A DNA stretch of 64,000 bases from an uncultured Alistipes sp. (lineage in GTDB: Bacteria; Bacteroidota; Bacteroidia; Bacteroidales; Rikenellaceae). The DNA is taken from contig CALURC010000005.1 of the NCBI GenBank assembly GCA_944323075.1, positions 124,001 through 188,000 of the forward strand, given 5' to 3'. Within the stretch, counting starts at the first letter, position 1; each line of letters opens with the position of its first letter. This document shows positions 34,658-44,650 of the stretch, in pieces. The position numbers and the translations under genes are program-made. The notes beneath the pieces are model-generated. The model saw only the letters and a program-made list of their open reading frames with translations. It was not told where the DNA came from and did not search any database.

Positions 34658-35125
34658 ATGAGTGCTTTTAAAGAATATATCGGGTCGTTTTTCAAAGGGC
34701 TGACCTCGTTATTGAAGGGAATGCGTGTTACGATTCGTGTTTTCTTCCGCAAGAAGACTACCGAGCAGTATCCTGAGAATCGGGCTACACTGCAGATGTT
34801 CGATCGTTTCCGTGGTGAGCTTATTATGCCGCACAACGAGAATAACGAACATAAATGTGTTGCATGCGGTATTTGTCAGATGAACTGTCCCAACGGATCG
34901 ATACGGGTTGAATCGGAAACCGTAACCGATGAGGAAGGTAAGAAAAAACGGGTGCTGAAACGATACATCTACGATATCGGCAGTTGTCTTTACTGTCAAT
35001 TGTGTGTACGCTCCTGTCCGCACGGGGCGATTACGTTCGATACGAAATTTGAACATGCGGTGTTTACCCGCGAAAAACTCGTGCGACAACTTAATCACGA
35101 AGGTTCAACGTTAGAAAAAAAATAG
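34658..35125 (+). CDS. nuoI: NADH-quinone oxidoreductase subunit I (two 4Fe-4S clusters)
   Basis: 155 residues with two ferredoxin motifs, CVACGICQMNCP (about 67-78) and CLYCQLCVRSCP (about 109-120), for clusters N6a and N6b. The N-terminus has an amphipathic, basic stretch typical for membrane contact. It is the only ferredoxin-type subunit here; NuoE, F and G are missing, so electrons must enter from another donor or a separately encoded module. It ends 7 nt before nuoJ. Confidence 0.94.
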   Translation: MSAFKEYIGSFFKGLTSLLKGMRVTIRVFFRKKTTEQYPENRATLQMFDRFRGELIMPHNENNEHKCVACGICQMNCPNGSIRVESETVTDEEGKKKRVLKRYIYDIGSCLYCQLCVRSCPHGAITFDTKFEHAVFTREKLVRQLNHEGSTLEKK

Positions 35126-35132
35126 ACGCAAT

Positions 35133-35645
35133 ATGGAATTTACCTTAGAACAAGCCGGTTTCGCATTTCTTGCGGCTGTAATCGTCATCTTTTCGATCAT
35201 GACGGTTACGACCAAACGGATTCTGCGTGCCGCGACATACCTGCTTTTTGTGCTATTCGCTACGGCGGGCATCTATTTTCAGCTCAATTATTCCTTCTTG
35301 GGAGCTGTCCAGTTGTTGATCTATGCAGGAGGTATTATCGTCTTGTATGTCTTTTCGATTTTGCTGACGAGCTCCGATGAAGACAAAAAGGCTCCGTTGC
35401 GGAACCGTCGGACGTTGTCGGGACTGATCGTTTCGATCGTCGGTGCTGTAATGTGCATCTATTTGTTGTTGACACACTGTTATCCTCCGGTATTGTTTGC
35501 CGAGGGTGAGGTTGATATGCATGCTATCGGATATGCCATGATGGGTACCGGAAAATATCAGTACCTGTTGCCCTTCGAGGCTGTCAGCGTATTGCTGTTG
35601 GCTTGTATCATTGGAGGTTTGTTGATTGCTCGTAAACGGAAATAA
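35133..35645 (+). CDS. nuoJ: NADH-quinone oxidoreductase subunit J
   Basis: 170 residues with five predicted membrane spans (about 9-25, 30-50, 55-72, 90-110, 142-165) and the family motif LIYAGGIIVLYVF in TM3. NuoJ carries the flexible TM3 that couples quinone reduction to proton pumping. Only 4 nt separate its stop from nuoK. Confidence 0.92.
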   Translation: MEFTLEQAGFAFLAAVIVIFSIMTVTTKRILRAATYLLFVLFATAGIYFQLNYSFLGAVQLLIYAGGIIVLYVFSILLTSSDEDKKAPLRNRRTLSGLIVSIVGAVMCIYLLLTHCYPPVLFAEGEVDMHAIGYAMMGTGKYQYLLPFEAVSVLLLACIIGGLLIARKRK

Positions 35646-35649
35646 AGTT

Positions 35650-35961
35650 ATGGAAATACAAATGCAATACTATCTGTTGGTCAGCACCGTAATGTTCTTT
35701 GCCGGTGTGTATGGCTTTGTTACGCGTCGTAATCTGATTGCGATATTGCTTTCCATTGAGTTGATCTTGAATGCGGTAAACATAAACTTCGCGGTTTTCA
35801 ACCGGTATCTGTTTCCCGGCCAGATGGAGGGACTCTTCTTTTCGATCTTTTCGATTGCCATTGCGGCGGCTGAGACTGCGGTAGCCATTGCGATCATCGT
35901 CAATATCTATCGAAACCTGAAGAATATCGAAGTGAAGAACCTCGATGAACTGAAAGACTAA
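35650..35961 (+). CDS. nuoK: NADH-quinone oxidoreductase subunit K
   Basis: 103 residues from ATG 35650 (MEIQMQYYL), three spans. The two conserved glutamates of the proton path are visible in LLSIELILNAVN and AAAETAVAIAI. A longer form beginning inside nuoJ was rejected because the family is about 100 residues. Confidence 0.93.
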   Translation: MEIQMQYYLLVSTVMFFAGVYGFVTRRNLIAILLSIELILNAVNINFAVFNRYLFPGQMEGLFFSIFSIAIAAAETAVAIAIIVNIYRNLKNIEVKNLDELKD

Positions 35962-35991
35962 TTTGTTTAAAGAGAGAAAAAATTATACGAT

Positions 35992-37893
35992 ATGGAATAC
36001 ACGATACTGATCGTACTGTTGCCGATGTTGACCTTTATCGTACTCGGGTTGCTGGGTATGAAACTGAAGGCGTGTACCTCAGGGTTGATCGGAACGTTGT
36101 CGATGGCCGTAACGACGGTGATCTCCTATGCTACGGCGTGGATCTACTTCACCGGAGCACGTGTCGATGGCGTCTATCAGAAATGGGTGCCCTTCAACAT
36201 CGAGTGGTTGCGCTTTACCGACACTCTGCACATAGATTTGGGCGTTTTGCTCGATCCGATTTCGGCGATGATGTTGATCGTCATCACGACCGTTTCGTTG
36301 ATGGTGCACATATATAGTCTCGGATACATGAAGGGCGAACGCGGATTTGAGCGCTATTACGCCTTTCTGTCGCTGTTCAGCTGTTCGATGCTCGGGTTGG
36401 TTCTTGCCACGAATATTTTCCAGATGTACATTTTCTGGGAGTTGGTGGGTGTATCGTCCTATCTCTTGATCGGATTCTACTACACCAAGCCGGAAGCAAT
36501 TGCCGCTTCGAAAAAGGCCTTTATCGTGACGCGATTCGCCGACCTCGGATTCCTGATCGGAATCTTGTTGCTGTCGTTCTTTACGCAGACGTTCGATTTC
36601 GGGGTGTTGACTTCGGGTGATCGGTCGATCTTTACGCAGGCGGCAGGAACCACCTTTATGGGGTGTTCGGTGTTGGCGTGGGCCACGGCGTTGATCTTCG
36701 TCGGAGGTGCCGGTAAGTCGGCGATGTTCCCGTTACACATCTGGCTGCCCGATGCTATGGAGGGTCCGACACCGGTGTCGGCCTTGATCCATGCGGCGAC
36801 GATGGTCGTGGCCGGTGTCTATCTGGTGGCCCGTCTGTTCCCGGTGTACTATTTCGAGACCCCCGAAGTGTTGCACGGAGTGGCCTATCTCGGTGCCTTT
36901 ACTTCACTTTTCGCAGCGGTTATCGCTTGTGTGCAGACCGATATCAAGCGGGTGCTGGCTTTCTCGACGATCTCTCAGATCGGATTCATGATGGTTGCAC
37001 TCGGCGTATCGGGCTATGGCGGACACAACGGAACCGGATATATGGCCGGTATGTTCCACTTGTTTACTCACGCAATGTTCAAGGCGTTGCTCTTCTTGGG
37101 TGCCGGTGCTATTATTCATGCCGTACACAGCAACGAGATGAGCCATATGGGCGGTTTGCGCAAACAGTTGCCCATTACGCATATCACTTTCCTGATTGCC
37201 TGTCTGGCAATTGCCGGTATTCCTCCCTTCTCGGGATTCTTCAGTAAGGATGAAATTCTGGCGGCTACGTTCAGCTTTGCACCGGCCATGGGTTGGATCA
37301 TGAGCTTTATCGCAGGTCTGACGGCATTCTATATGTTCCGCCTCTATTATAACATTTTCTGGGGTACGCCTGCCGAACACGAGCATGAACCGCATGAAGC
37401 TCCTGCTTCGATGACGACTCCGTTGATTATTCTGGCTGCGGTTACCTGTGTTGCCGGATTTATTCCCTTCGGAAAATTTGTCAGCAGTGATGGAGCCGAC
37501 TACATCATTCATCTTGAAGCGTCGGTAGCGATTACCAGCGTGGTGATTGCTCTTATCGGTATTGCGGTGGCCACGGTGTTCTATCGGAAAAAGAGTTCGA
37601 TTCCCGATCGGCTGGAGCAGACTTTCAACGGCCTGCACAATGCAGCTAAACATCGGTTCTATATCGACGAGGTCTATCTGTTTATCACCAAACGGATCAT
37701 CTTTAACGGAATTTCCCGCTCGATCGCCTGGTTCGACCGTCATGTGATCGATGGTGCAATGAACGGGCTGGCTTTCGTGACCAACAAAATGTCTTTCGCG
37801 ATTCGCGGATTACAGTCGGGACAGATTCAACAATATTTGTTGGTGTTCCTTGCCGGTCTGTTGCTGATTACTCTTCTGGTATTGGTTTGTTAA
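35992..37893 (+). CDS. nuoL: NADH-quinone oxidoreductase subunit L (antiporter-like)
   Basis: 633 residues, with about 14 antiporter-like spans followed by the long lateral helix and a terminal anchor helix. Key charged residues occur in FWELVGVSSYLLIGFYY and GAGKSAMFPLHIWLPDAMEG, and a His-rich cytoplasmic loop HEHEPHEAP lies at about 463-471. It is the distal proton pump of complex I. It starts 30 nt after nuoK. Confidence 0.95.
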   Translation: MEYTILIVLLPMLTFIVLGLLGMKLKACTSGLIGTLSMAVTTVISYATAWIYFTGARVDGVYQKWVPFNIEWLRFTDTLHIDLGVLLDPISAMMLIVITTVSLMVHIYSLGYMKGERGFERYYAFLSLFSCSMLGLVLATNIFQMYIFWELVGVSSYLLIGFYYTKPEAIAASKKAFIVTRFADLGFLIGILLLSFFTQTFDFGVLTSGDRSIFTQAAGTTFMGCSVLAWATALIFVGGAGKSAMFPLHIWLPDAMEGPTPVSALIHAATMVVAGVYLVARLFPVYYFETPEVLHGVAYLGAFTSLFAAVIACVQTDIKRVLAFSTISQIGFMMVALGVSGYGGHNGTGYMAGMFHLFTHAMFKALLFLGAGAIIHAVHSNEMSHMGGLRKQLPITHITFLIACLAIAGIPPFSGFFSKDEILAATFSFAPAMGWIMSFIAGLTAFYMFRLYYNIFWGTPAEHEHEPHEAPASMTTPLIILAAVTCVAGFIPFGKFVSSDGADYIIHLEASVAITSVVIALIGIAVATVFYRKKSSIPDRLEQTFNGLHNAAKHRFYIDEVYLFITKRIIFNGISRSIAWFDRHVIDGAMNGLAFVTNKMSFAIRGLQSGQIQQYLLVFLAGLLLITLLVLVC

Positions 37894-37911
37894 TAATATA
37901 AGTTGCGCGAT

Positions 37912-39405
37912 ATGAATTTTTTATCTTTATTCGTACTGATCCCGGTACTGATGACCTGCGCGATGTTCCTGCTGAAGGACATCCGTCGGATCCGTGCCGT
38001 GATGGTAACCGGAGCCTCCTTGTTGCTGGTTTTGGCCGTGACGCTGACGGTGATGTTCTTGGGGCAGCGAAGTGCGGGAAATGATGCAGAGATGTTGTTT
38101 ACGGCCGATGTGCTGTGGTTCGCTCCGTTGAATATTCACTACTCGGTGGGTGTCGACGGTATTTCGGTGGCCATGTTGCTGCTCTCGTCTATTATCGTCT
38201 TTACGGGCGTCTTCGCTTCGTGGAAAATGTCGCCACTTCCCCGTGAATTCTTCGCCTGGTACTCGTTGCTGTCGATCGGGGTGTTCGGATTCTTCATCTC
38301 TACGGACCTCTTTACGATGTTTCTCTTTTATGAGGTGGCGCTGATCCCGATGTACCTGTTGATCGGAGTGTGGGGAACCGGTCGCAAAGAGTATTCCGCA
38401 ATGAAGCTGACCTTGATGTTGATGGGAGGTTCCGCGCTGTTGTTGGTTGGAATCCTCGGTATCTACTTCCATTCAGCTCCCGAAGGCGGACAGCTCTCGA
38501 TGAATATTCTCGAAATATCGAAGAATACGATTCCGATGAACGCTCAATATTTATTCTTCCCGTTGACTTTTGTCGGATTCGGTGTACTCGGTGCAATGTT
38601 CCCGTTCCATACATGGTCTCCTGACGGTCACGCTTCGGCACCTACGGCTGTTTCGATGCTTCATGCCGGGGTATTGATGAAGCTTGGTGGTTACGGATGT
38701 TTCCGTGTCGCAATCTATCTGATGCCAGAGGCTGCAAATGAGCTTTCTTGGATATTCTTGATCTTGACCGGTATAAGCGTTGTATACGGAGCTTTCTCTG
38801 CAATCAAACAGACCGACCTCAAATATATCAATGCATACTCTTCGGTGAGTCACTGTGGGTTGGTCCTCTTCGCCATCCTCATGTTGAATCAAACGGCGAT
38901 GACGGGTGCTGTGTTGCAGATGTTGTCACATGGATTGATGACGGCACTGTTCTTCGCCCTGATCGGTATGATTTACGGCCGGACACATACGCGGGATATT
39001 CGCGAGATGGGTGGTCTGATGAAGATCATGCCCTTCTTAAGCGTATGCTTCGTGATTGCCGGACTTGCCTCGTTGGGTTTGCCGGGATTGAGTGGTTTCG
39101 TTGCCGAAATGACCGTATTCGTCGGCTCTTTCGAGCATACCGATACCTTCCACCGGGTATTTACGATCATAGCTTGCTCTTCGATCGTAATTACTGCAGT
39201 CTATATTTTGCGTATGGTCGGTAAGGTGTTTTACGGAGCTGTGCAGAATAAGGATCATTTGGCGTTGACCGATGCAGTTTGGTTCGAACGCCTTTCAGTT
39301 ATCGTATTGATTGTGGCCATTGCCGGTTTAGGTATGGCTCCTCTGTGGGTGTCGGATATGATTCATGAAAGTCTGGCCCCTATTATCGAACAATTAATCA
39401 AGTAG
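37912..39405 (+). CDS. nuoM: NADH-quinone oxidoreductase subunit M (antiporter-like)
   Basis: 497 residues from the ATG at 37912 (an upstream TTG at 37903 would add three residues). About 14 spans with [16 protein letters not shown] and [19 protein letters not shown], the family motifs containing the conserved Glu and His/Lys of the proton channel. The stop is 1 nt before the nuoN ATG. Confidence 0.95.
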   Translation: MNFLSLFVLIPVLMTCAMFLLKDIRRIRAVMVTGASLLLVLAVTLTVMFLGQRSAGNDAEMLFTADVLWFAPLNIHYSVGVDGISVAMLLLSSIIVFTGVFASWKMSPLPREFFAWYSLLSIGVFGFFISTDLFTMFLFYEVALIPMYLLIGVWGTGRKEYSAMKLTLMLMGGSALLLVGILGIYFHSAPEGGQLSMNILEISKNTIPMNAQYLFFPLTFVGFGVLGAMFPFHTWSPDGHASAPTAVSMLHAGVLMKLGGYGCFRVAIYLMPEAANELSWIFLILTGISVVYGAFSAIKQTDLKYINAYSSVSHCGLVLFAILMLNQTAMTGAVLQMLSHGLMTALFFALIGMIYGRTHTRDIREMGGLMKIMPFLSVCFVIAGLASLGLPGLSGFVAEMTVFVGSFEHTDTFHRVFTIIACSSIVITAVYILRMVGKVFYGAVQNKDHLALTDAVWFERLSVIVLIVAIAGLGMAPLWVSDMIHESLAPIIEQLIK

Positions 39406-39406
39406 G

Positions 39407-40837
39407 ATGAACGCTATGGATTACAGTAATTTTTTGGTAATGAAAGAAGAGCTGTCGTTGGTCGCCGTAATGGTGATTCTGCTGCTCTATGATGTGTTCG
39501 GATCGAAGAAAAGTTTGCGGTATTTTCAACCCGTAGCGTGCATATTGTTCGCTGTGCACACACTGCTGCATGTGGTGCCTTCAGTGGCAAACGAATCGTT
39601 CGGAGGAATGTACCAATACACACCGATGATCGGAGTTTTGAAAACAATTCTCAATATAGGAACATTGATCGTACTGATGCAGGCCAGCGAATGGTTGAGA
39701 AGTGAGTCGACGATTCATAAACGAGGAGAATTTGTTTTCCTGTTGCTTACGACATTGCTGGGAATGTATTTTATGGTATCGGCCGGAAACTTTATGTTCT
39801 TCTACATCGGGCTTGAGACCGCCTCTATTCCTTTAGCTACACTGGTCGCTTTCGATAAGTTCAAGAGTAAATCGGCTGAGGCCGGTGCGAAGTATATCTT
39901 GAATGCCGTGTTTGCTTCCGGATTGTCGCTGTATGGTCTCTCTTTGATTTACGGAACGACGGGAACCCTCTATTTCGAGGATATACCTGCTGCGATTACG
40001 GGCGCTCCGTTGCAGATTCTGGCTTTTGTCTTCTTCGTCGTGGGACTGTTTTTCAAGATGTCGCTTGTGCCGTTCCATCAATGGACCCCGGATGTTTATG
40101 AAGGGGCTCCGACAGCGGTGACATCCTATCTGTCGGTCATTTCGAAAGGAGCAGCCGCATTCGTGTTGATGACGATTTTAATAAAGGTCTTTTCTCCGAT
40201 CGCTGCACAATGGCAGGGAATCTTGTATGGTGTGATCATTGTGACGATTACATTGGCTAACTTGTTTGCTATTCGTCAAAAGAATCTGAAGCGCTTTTTG
40301 GCCTATTCGTCCATCTCGCAAGCCGGTTATATCGTTTTGGGTATCATCGGCGGGTCGGCTATGGGAATGGCTTCATTGGTCTATTATATTCTGGTTTATA
40401 TGGTTTCGAATCTGGCAGCCTTCGGAGTAATTGCCGCAATAGAGAACAAGACTGGAAAGGTTTCCATGGATGATTATAATGGCTTGTATTCGACGAATCC
40501 ACGTTTGGCTTTGGTAATGACTCTTGCAATGTTTTCGTTGGCGGGTATCCCTCCTTTTGCCGGATTCTTCAGCAAGTTCTTCATCTTTGCAGCAGCTGCT
40601 GAACAAGGATATTATATTCTGGTATTGATTGCATTGATCAATACGATTATTTCGCTTTATTACTATCTGTTGGTGGTAAAGGCTATGTTCATCAACAAGA
40701 GTGATGCTCCGATCGCTGCGTTCCGTTGCGATGGGGCTATGCGGTTCAGCTTGAGCCTTTGCAGTGCGGGTATCGTGTTGTTGGGTTTGCTGAGCGTAAT
40801 TTACAATCAGCTGTCGTTGCTGGGTTATGGAATGTAA
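39407..40837 (+). CDS. nuoN: NADH-quinone oxidoreductase subunit N (antiporter-like)
   Basis: 476 residues, about 14 spans, with [36 protein letters not shown] and [17 protein letters not shown]. It is the last nuo gene here and is followed by a terminator (40862-40894). The operon order A-B-CD-H-I-J-K-L-M-N, without E-F-G, is the arrangement known in Bacteroides. Confidence 0.95.
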   Translation: MNAMDYSNFLVMKEELSLVAVMVILLLYDVFGSKKSLRYFQPVACILFAVHTLLHVVPSVANESFGGMYQYTPMIGVLKTILNIGTLIVLMQASEWLRSESTIHKRGEFVFLLLTTLLGMYFMVSAGNFMFFYIGLETASIPLATLVAFDKFKSKSAEAGAKYILNAVFASGLSLYGLSLIYGTTGTLYFEDIPAAITGAPLQILAFVFFVVGLFFKMSLVPFHQWTPDVYEGAPTAVTSYLSVISKGAAAFVLMTILIKVFSPIAAQWQGILYGVIIVTITLANLFAIRQKNLKRFLAYSSISQAGYIVLGIIGGSAMGMASLVYYILVYMVSNLAAFGVIAAIENKTGKVSMDDYNGLYSTNPRLALVMTLAMFSLAGIPPFAGFFSKFFIFAAAAEQGYYILVLIALINTIISLYYYLLVVKAMFINKSDAPIAAFRCDGAMRFSLSLCSAGIVLLGLLSVIYNQLSLLGYGM

Positions 40838-40861
40838 AGAGAGTAATCTTATATAGAAAAA

Positions 40862-40894
40862 AGAGAGCAGTCAAAATTTGGCTGCTCTCTTTTT
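40862..40894 (+). terminator. Intrinsic terminator of the nuo operon
   Basis: AGAGAGCAG (40862-40870) pairs perfectly with CTGCTCTCT (40882-40890), 11-nt loop, then TTTT. Confidence 0.88.
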
Positions 40895-40953
40895 CAATAA
40901 GGAAAATGTGTGCAAAATGTGTATAACTTTGGCCTCAAAAGATGGAGCCGGCG

Positions 40954-40985
40954 TTTGATAAGCTCAGAAAATATCTTTACATTTG
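40954..40985 (+). promoter_or_regulatory. Promoter of the cobalamin operon
   Basis: TTTG (40954-40957), 20 nt, TACATTTG (40978-40985): a full match to the Bacteroidota consensus. Transcription would start near 40992, directly before the riboswitch. Confidence 0.8.
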
Positions 40986-40997
40986 TCTTGTGCTGAA

Positions 40998-41205
40998 TGG
41001 AGGTGACCGTCCCAGAGAGGTGGATGGTCGTAATAGGGAATCCGGTGGGGATCATAAGGGTCCGATTCCGGAGCTGTTCCCGCAGCTGTAAACCCCGATC
41101 AAGGCATCTGTCGATCATAGGTCACTGTCGCGAAGACGGGAAGGCCGACGGATGTGGGGTAAGCCAGAAGACCTGCCTGCGTTCGGGTTACATAACCGCT
41201 TCGGG
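40998..41205 (+). promoter_or_regulatory. Cobalamin (adenosylcobalamin-class) riboswitch
   Basis: Recognised by the conserved blocks in order: AGGGAATCCGGTG (about 41034-41046), CACTGTC...GACGGGAAGGC (about 41122-41145), and the B12 box AAGCCAGAAGACCTGCC (41161-41177). It lies between a strong promoter and the btuF-C-D/cobU-T-S-C operon, with a terminator hairpin at 41388-41426 as the likely expression platform. Bound cobalamin should lower expression. Exact ends are estimates. Confidence 0.92.
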
Positions 41206-41387
41206 AAAAGGCGATATGGGACATCTCTACCGGTCGTAACGTTCTGTTGCGAATCCGAGTTTTTCCAGCTTTACCCGAGGATATATTGAAAGTGAATATC
41301 GCAGGACGTGATATTTTATTGAGGTTGGTTCGTCGGCCTGATGGATTGTCTCGTTCGGATATTGATAAGTGTAGTTTTCCCCGAAGT

Positions 41388-41426
41388 GACAGATGGGGGC
41401 CGGGTGCCGCTCATCTGTCCTTTTTT
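41388..41426 (+). terminator. Riboswitch-controlled terminator before btuF
   Basis: GACAGATG (41388-41395) pairs with CATCTGTC (41412-41419), GGC/GCC inside, followed by six T (41421-41426), 20 nt before the btuF start. The 180 nt between the B12 box and this hairpin hold no credible gene. Confidence 0.82.
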
Positions 41427-41446
41427 GGTAAAAAACAGAACTGAAA

Positions 41447-42592
41447 ATGGAAAGAGTTTTGAAGATATGGTTTCGTAGCGGTTGGCTTTTATTGATCTTG
41501 TTTACGGTATCCTGCGGAGGTGGGCGGCAGTACGCTTCAGAGTCGTCGTGTGTCGATTCGTTTCGTACGCGTTATGCCCGAAATTTCCGGGTCGAGAGTT
41601 ACGATGGGTATAAGGTGGTCGAGATGGTGAATCCGTGGGATACGGCGCGGTTGCTGCATCGCTATGTTCTGGTAGATCGCGATTCCGAGTTGCCCGATCA
41701 TCTTCCGGAGGGAGATGTGCTGCGGGTTCCGTTGCAGCGAGTAGCGGTCTATTCATCGGTACACTGTGGTATGTTGGAGGAGTTGGATCGTTCGGAGTGT
41801 ATTGTTGGAGTTTGTGAACCGGAATATGTTGATCTCGATTTTGTCCAAAAAGGAGTGGAGCAGGGAAGCATTGCGAATTTGGGTAGTGCAGCATCGCCGG
41901 ATTTAGAGCGGATGGTAGCTGCTGCTCCCGAGGCGATTCTGGTCTCACCGTTTGAACACGCCGGATATGGTCGCGTGGAGAAGATGGGTATTCCGATCGT
42001 GGAGTGTGCCGATTATATGGAGTCCACACCGTTGGGACGAACCGAGTGGATTCGGTTGATGGGGCTCTTTTTCGGAGTAGAGAGTAAAGCGGATTCTCTA
42101 TTCGATCATACGGAAGCGGTTTATGATTCACTTCGGAATTTGGCGGCTACCACATCGGTTCGGCCGACTGTGATCACCGAAAGAAAGTATGGAGCGGCAT
42201 GGTATGTTCCGGGAGGAAACAGTTATATCGGTGTTTTGTTGCGAGATGCAGGGGCCGATTACCTGTGGCATGACGATACGCAGACCGGATCGGTTCCTCT
42301 CTCTTTTGAGACAGTATTCGAACGGGGCCAGGCTGCCGATTTTTGGTTGTTTAAATACAATGCTCCCAACGAAATGACTTATGAAACGTTGCAAAGTGAA
42401 TATGAACCCTATCGATGTTTCGCAGCTTTCGAAAAACGTAATATCTTTGTATGCAATACTGGAACGGTTCCTTACTATGAGGAGATGCCGTTACATCCCG
42501 ATCGTGTGCTTCGCGATCTGATTTTGATTTTTCACCCGGAGTTGTTGCCGGGAGAGACGTTGCGTTATTACCGAAAATTGAAGGATGAATAG
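41447..42592 (+). CDS. btuF: Corrinoid-binding ABC transporter lipoprotein (BtuF-like)
   Basis: 381 residues. Lipoprotein signal (about 1-23, lipobox TVSC) followed by a two-lobed class-III binding protein (PF01497): VAVYSSVHCGMLEELD near the start of lobe 1, NLGSAASPDLERM, and ERKYGAAWYVPGGNSYIGVLL in lobe 2. It feeds the BtuC-BtuD pair directly downstream (8-nt overlap with btuC). The riboswitch upstream supports cobalamin or cobinamide as ligand rather than haem or iron-siderophore, which the family can also bind. Confidence 0.88.
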   Translation: MERVLKIWFRSGWLLLILFTVSCGGGRQYASESSCVDSFRTRYARNFRVESYDGYKVVEMVNPWDTARLLHRYVLVDRDSELPDHLPEGDVLRVPLQRVAVYSSVHCGMLEELDRSECIVGVCEPEYVDLDFVQKGVEQGSIANLGSAASPDLERMVAAAPEAILVSPFEHAGYGRVEKMGIPIVECADYMESTPLGRTEWIRLMGLFFGVESKADSLFDHTEAVYDSLRNLAATTSVRPTVITERKYGAAWYVPGGNSYIGVLLRDAGADYLWHDDTQTGSVPLSFETVFERGQAADFWLFKYNAPNEMTYETLQSEYEPYRCFAAFEKRNIFVCNTGTVPYYEEMPLHPDRVLRDLILIFHPELLPGETLRYYRKLKDE

Positions 42593-43616
42593 AGGTAGAA
42601 TCCGATATATCGTTTGGTCGACAGGAGTGGTGTTCGTGCTGTTTGTCGGATGCCTTTTCTTTGGATCGGTGTCGATTCCGGCTTCGTCGGTGTGGCGTAT
42701 TTTGATGGGGGGAGAGGAACTTTCTTCGTGGCGTTTTATTGTTTTGGAGTCACGGTTGCCTCAGGCTTTGACGGCACTTTTTGCCGGTGCAGCATTGGCC
42801 GTGTCGGGACTGATGCTGCAAACCGTATTCAATAATCCGCTGGCAGGTCCTTCAATCCTCGGTGTCGATTCGGGCGCAAGTCTCGGTGTGGCATTGGTCA
42901 TGTTAGCGCTTGGGGGTGCGGTCGGAGGTAGTGGAGGCGTAGTGATGAGCGGATATCTTGCCGTCGTGTCGGGGGCTTTTCTGGGGGCGGTTGCGGTACT
43001 CGGGATCATTATTCTGTTTTCGATGGTGGTTCGAAGCAATGTGATGCTGTTGATCATCGGAATCATGGTCGGTTATATGGCTTCATCAGTCATCTCATTG
43101 CTCAACTTTTTTGCGGCTCCCGACGGTGTCTACTCCTATATGCTGTGGGGATTGGGTGACTTCTCCGGTGTATCATTGCGGCGGTTGCCTCTGTTTTGCG
43201 GATTGATAACCGTGGGGTTGGGTATTGCCATAGGATTGATCAAACCGTTGAATGCCTTGTTGCTCGGGGAGCGGTATGCAGCCAATCTGGGAGTACGAGT
43301 GCGACGTGTCCGGATTCTGATGCTCTTGTGTACCGGATTGTTGACGGCTGCTTCTACGGCATTTTGCGGGCCGGTTGCCTTTATCGGTCTGGCTGTGCCC
43401 CATCTGGCCCGGTTGCTGACCGGATCTTCTGACCATCGGCTGTTGCTGCCGGTAACGGTGTTGATCGGTTCGGGCATCGCCTTGTTGTGTAATCTGATCT
43501 GTCTGCTGCCGGGAGAGACGGGGGTTATTCCGTTGAATGCGGTTACCCCGTTGATCGGAGCACCTGTAATTATATATGTGATTATCAACCAACGAAAAAT
43601 CCAATATTTTAATTGA
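42585..43616 (+). CDS. btuC: Corrinoid ABC transporter permease (BtuC, FecCD family)
   Basis: 343 residues with about ten spans of the FecCD fold: LESRLPQALTALFAGAALAV, NNPLAGPSILGVDSGASLGV and GPVAFIGLAVPHLARLLTG, the last containing the cytoplasmic coupling segment. It overlaps btuF by 8 nt and btuD by 4 nt, so all three are translationally coupled. Confidence 0.92.
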   Translation: MNRGRIRYIVWSTGVVFVLFVGCLFFGSVSIPASSVWRILMGGEELSSWRFIVLESRLPQALTALFAGAALAVSGLMLQTVFNNPLAGPSILGVDSGASLGVALVMLALGGAVGGSGGVVMSGYLAVVSGAFLGAVAVLGIIILFSMVVRSNVMLLIIGIMVGYMASSVISLLNFFAAPDGVYSYMLWGLGDFSGVSLRRLPLFCGLITVGLGIAIGLIKPLNALLLGERYAANLGVRVRRVRILMLLCTGLLTAASTAFCGPVAFIGLAVPHLARLLTGSSDHRLLLPVTVLIGSGIALLCNLICLLPGETGVIPLNAVTPLIGAPVIIYVIINQRKIQYFN

Positions 43617-44650
43617 TGGACGAAACGGCGGTCATACGGGGAGAAGAGCTTGCGATCGGTTATCGTTTGGGTCGGCGTGGAACGGCGGTCGTGCACGACG
43701 GACTTTCGTTTACTCTGCCGCGAGGCGAACTGACCTGTCTGTTGGGACCGAACGGAGCTGGAAAATCGACCCTGCTGAAGACGCTTTCAGGAGGCGAACA
43801 GCCGTTGTCCGGTAATCTGTTGCTGAACGGTCGACCGAGTGAAACCTATTCGGTGTCGGAACGCTCCCGGGTGCTCGGGGTTGTGCTGACCGACAAGACC
43901 TATGCCGGTGGGCTAAGGGTTCGGGAGTTGGTGGCTTTGGGACGGCATCCCTATACCGGTTTTTTCGGTCGGCTCGATCGGGACGACTACCGGATTGTCG
44001 GGGATGCAATGGAAGCGGTCGGTGTTCGCGAAAAGGCGGAGGATTATGTGGCCGAGCTCTCCGATGGAGAACGGCAAAAGGTGATGATCGCAAAGGCGTT
44101 GGCCCAGCAGTGTCCGGTTATCCTGCTCGATGAGCCGACAGCCTTTTTGGATGTAGTCAGCCGGATCGAGATGATGAATCTGCTGCATCGTCTGGTTCGA
44201 GATGAGGGCAAGAGCGTACTGCTTTCGACCCACGACATCGATCAGGCACTGTTGCTGGCAGATCGGTTGTGGTTGCTGTCGAAGGAGTACGGAATGTGTT
44301 GTGGAACGACGGAGGATTTGGTGTTGGATGGGACGTTGAATCGTTTTTTCGGGCGTCGGAACGTCACATTCGATGTGGCTTCAGGTATGTTTCGTTTTAC
44401 GAGTCCGGAGGGAAGACAAATCAAAATCGACGCTGAGGACCGAAGCTCGGTGCATTGGGCTGAAAATGCGTTGCTGCGTAATGGATTTCAACCCGTATAT
44501 GATCGAGAACAAGGCGATGGACCTATACTTCGAATTTTAGGGACGAAAGAGATTGAACTCGAGTGGCCTGGAAAGGAGATGGTGAGATGTTCATCATTCG
44601 GCGATTGGATCCGAAAAATAAAGGAGTACGAAACAGATGAAAAGAGCTAA
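43613..44650 (+). CDS. btuD: Corrinoid ABC transporter ATPase (BtuD) with C-terminal extension
   Basis: 345 residues. The ATPase domain (about 1-255) has Walker A GPNGAGKS (about 44-51), signature LSDGERQKV and Walker B VILLDEPTAFLD. About 90 further residues follow (about 256-345), which typical BtuD/FecE proteins (about 250-265 residues) do not have; this tail has no motif I recognise. It overlaps btuC by 4 nt and cobU by 14 nt. The extension could be regulatory; that is inference. Confidence 0.9.
   Translation: MMDETAVIRGEELAIGYRLGRRGTAVVHDGLSFTLPRGELTCLLGPNGAGKSTLLKTLSGGEQPLSGNLLLNGRPSETYSVSERSRVLGVVLTDKTYAGGLRVRELVALGRHPYTGFFGRLDRDDYRIVGDAMEAVGVREKAEDYVAELSDGERQKVMIAKALAQQCPVILLDEPTAFLDVVSRIEMMNLLHRLVRDEGKSVLLSTHDIDQALLLADRLWLLSKEYGMCCGTTEDLVLDGTLNRFFGRRNVTFDVASGMFRFTSPEGRQIKIDAEDRSSVHWAENALLRNGFQPVYDREQGDGPILRILGTKEIELEWPGKEMVRCSSFGDWIRKIKEYETDEKS

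Noticed and set aside
36904-37743. Minus-strand open frame of 279 codons
   Set aside because: Antisense to nuoL; rich in His, Arg and Asn, a typical mirror frame.
41247-41444. Open frame of 65 codons between the cobalamin riboswitch and btuF
   Set aside because: It runs through the terminator hairpin, has no family pattern, and is explained by the regulatory leader.
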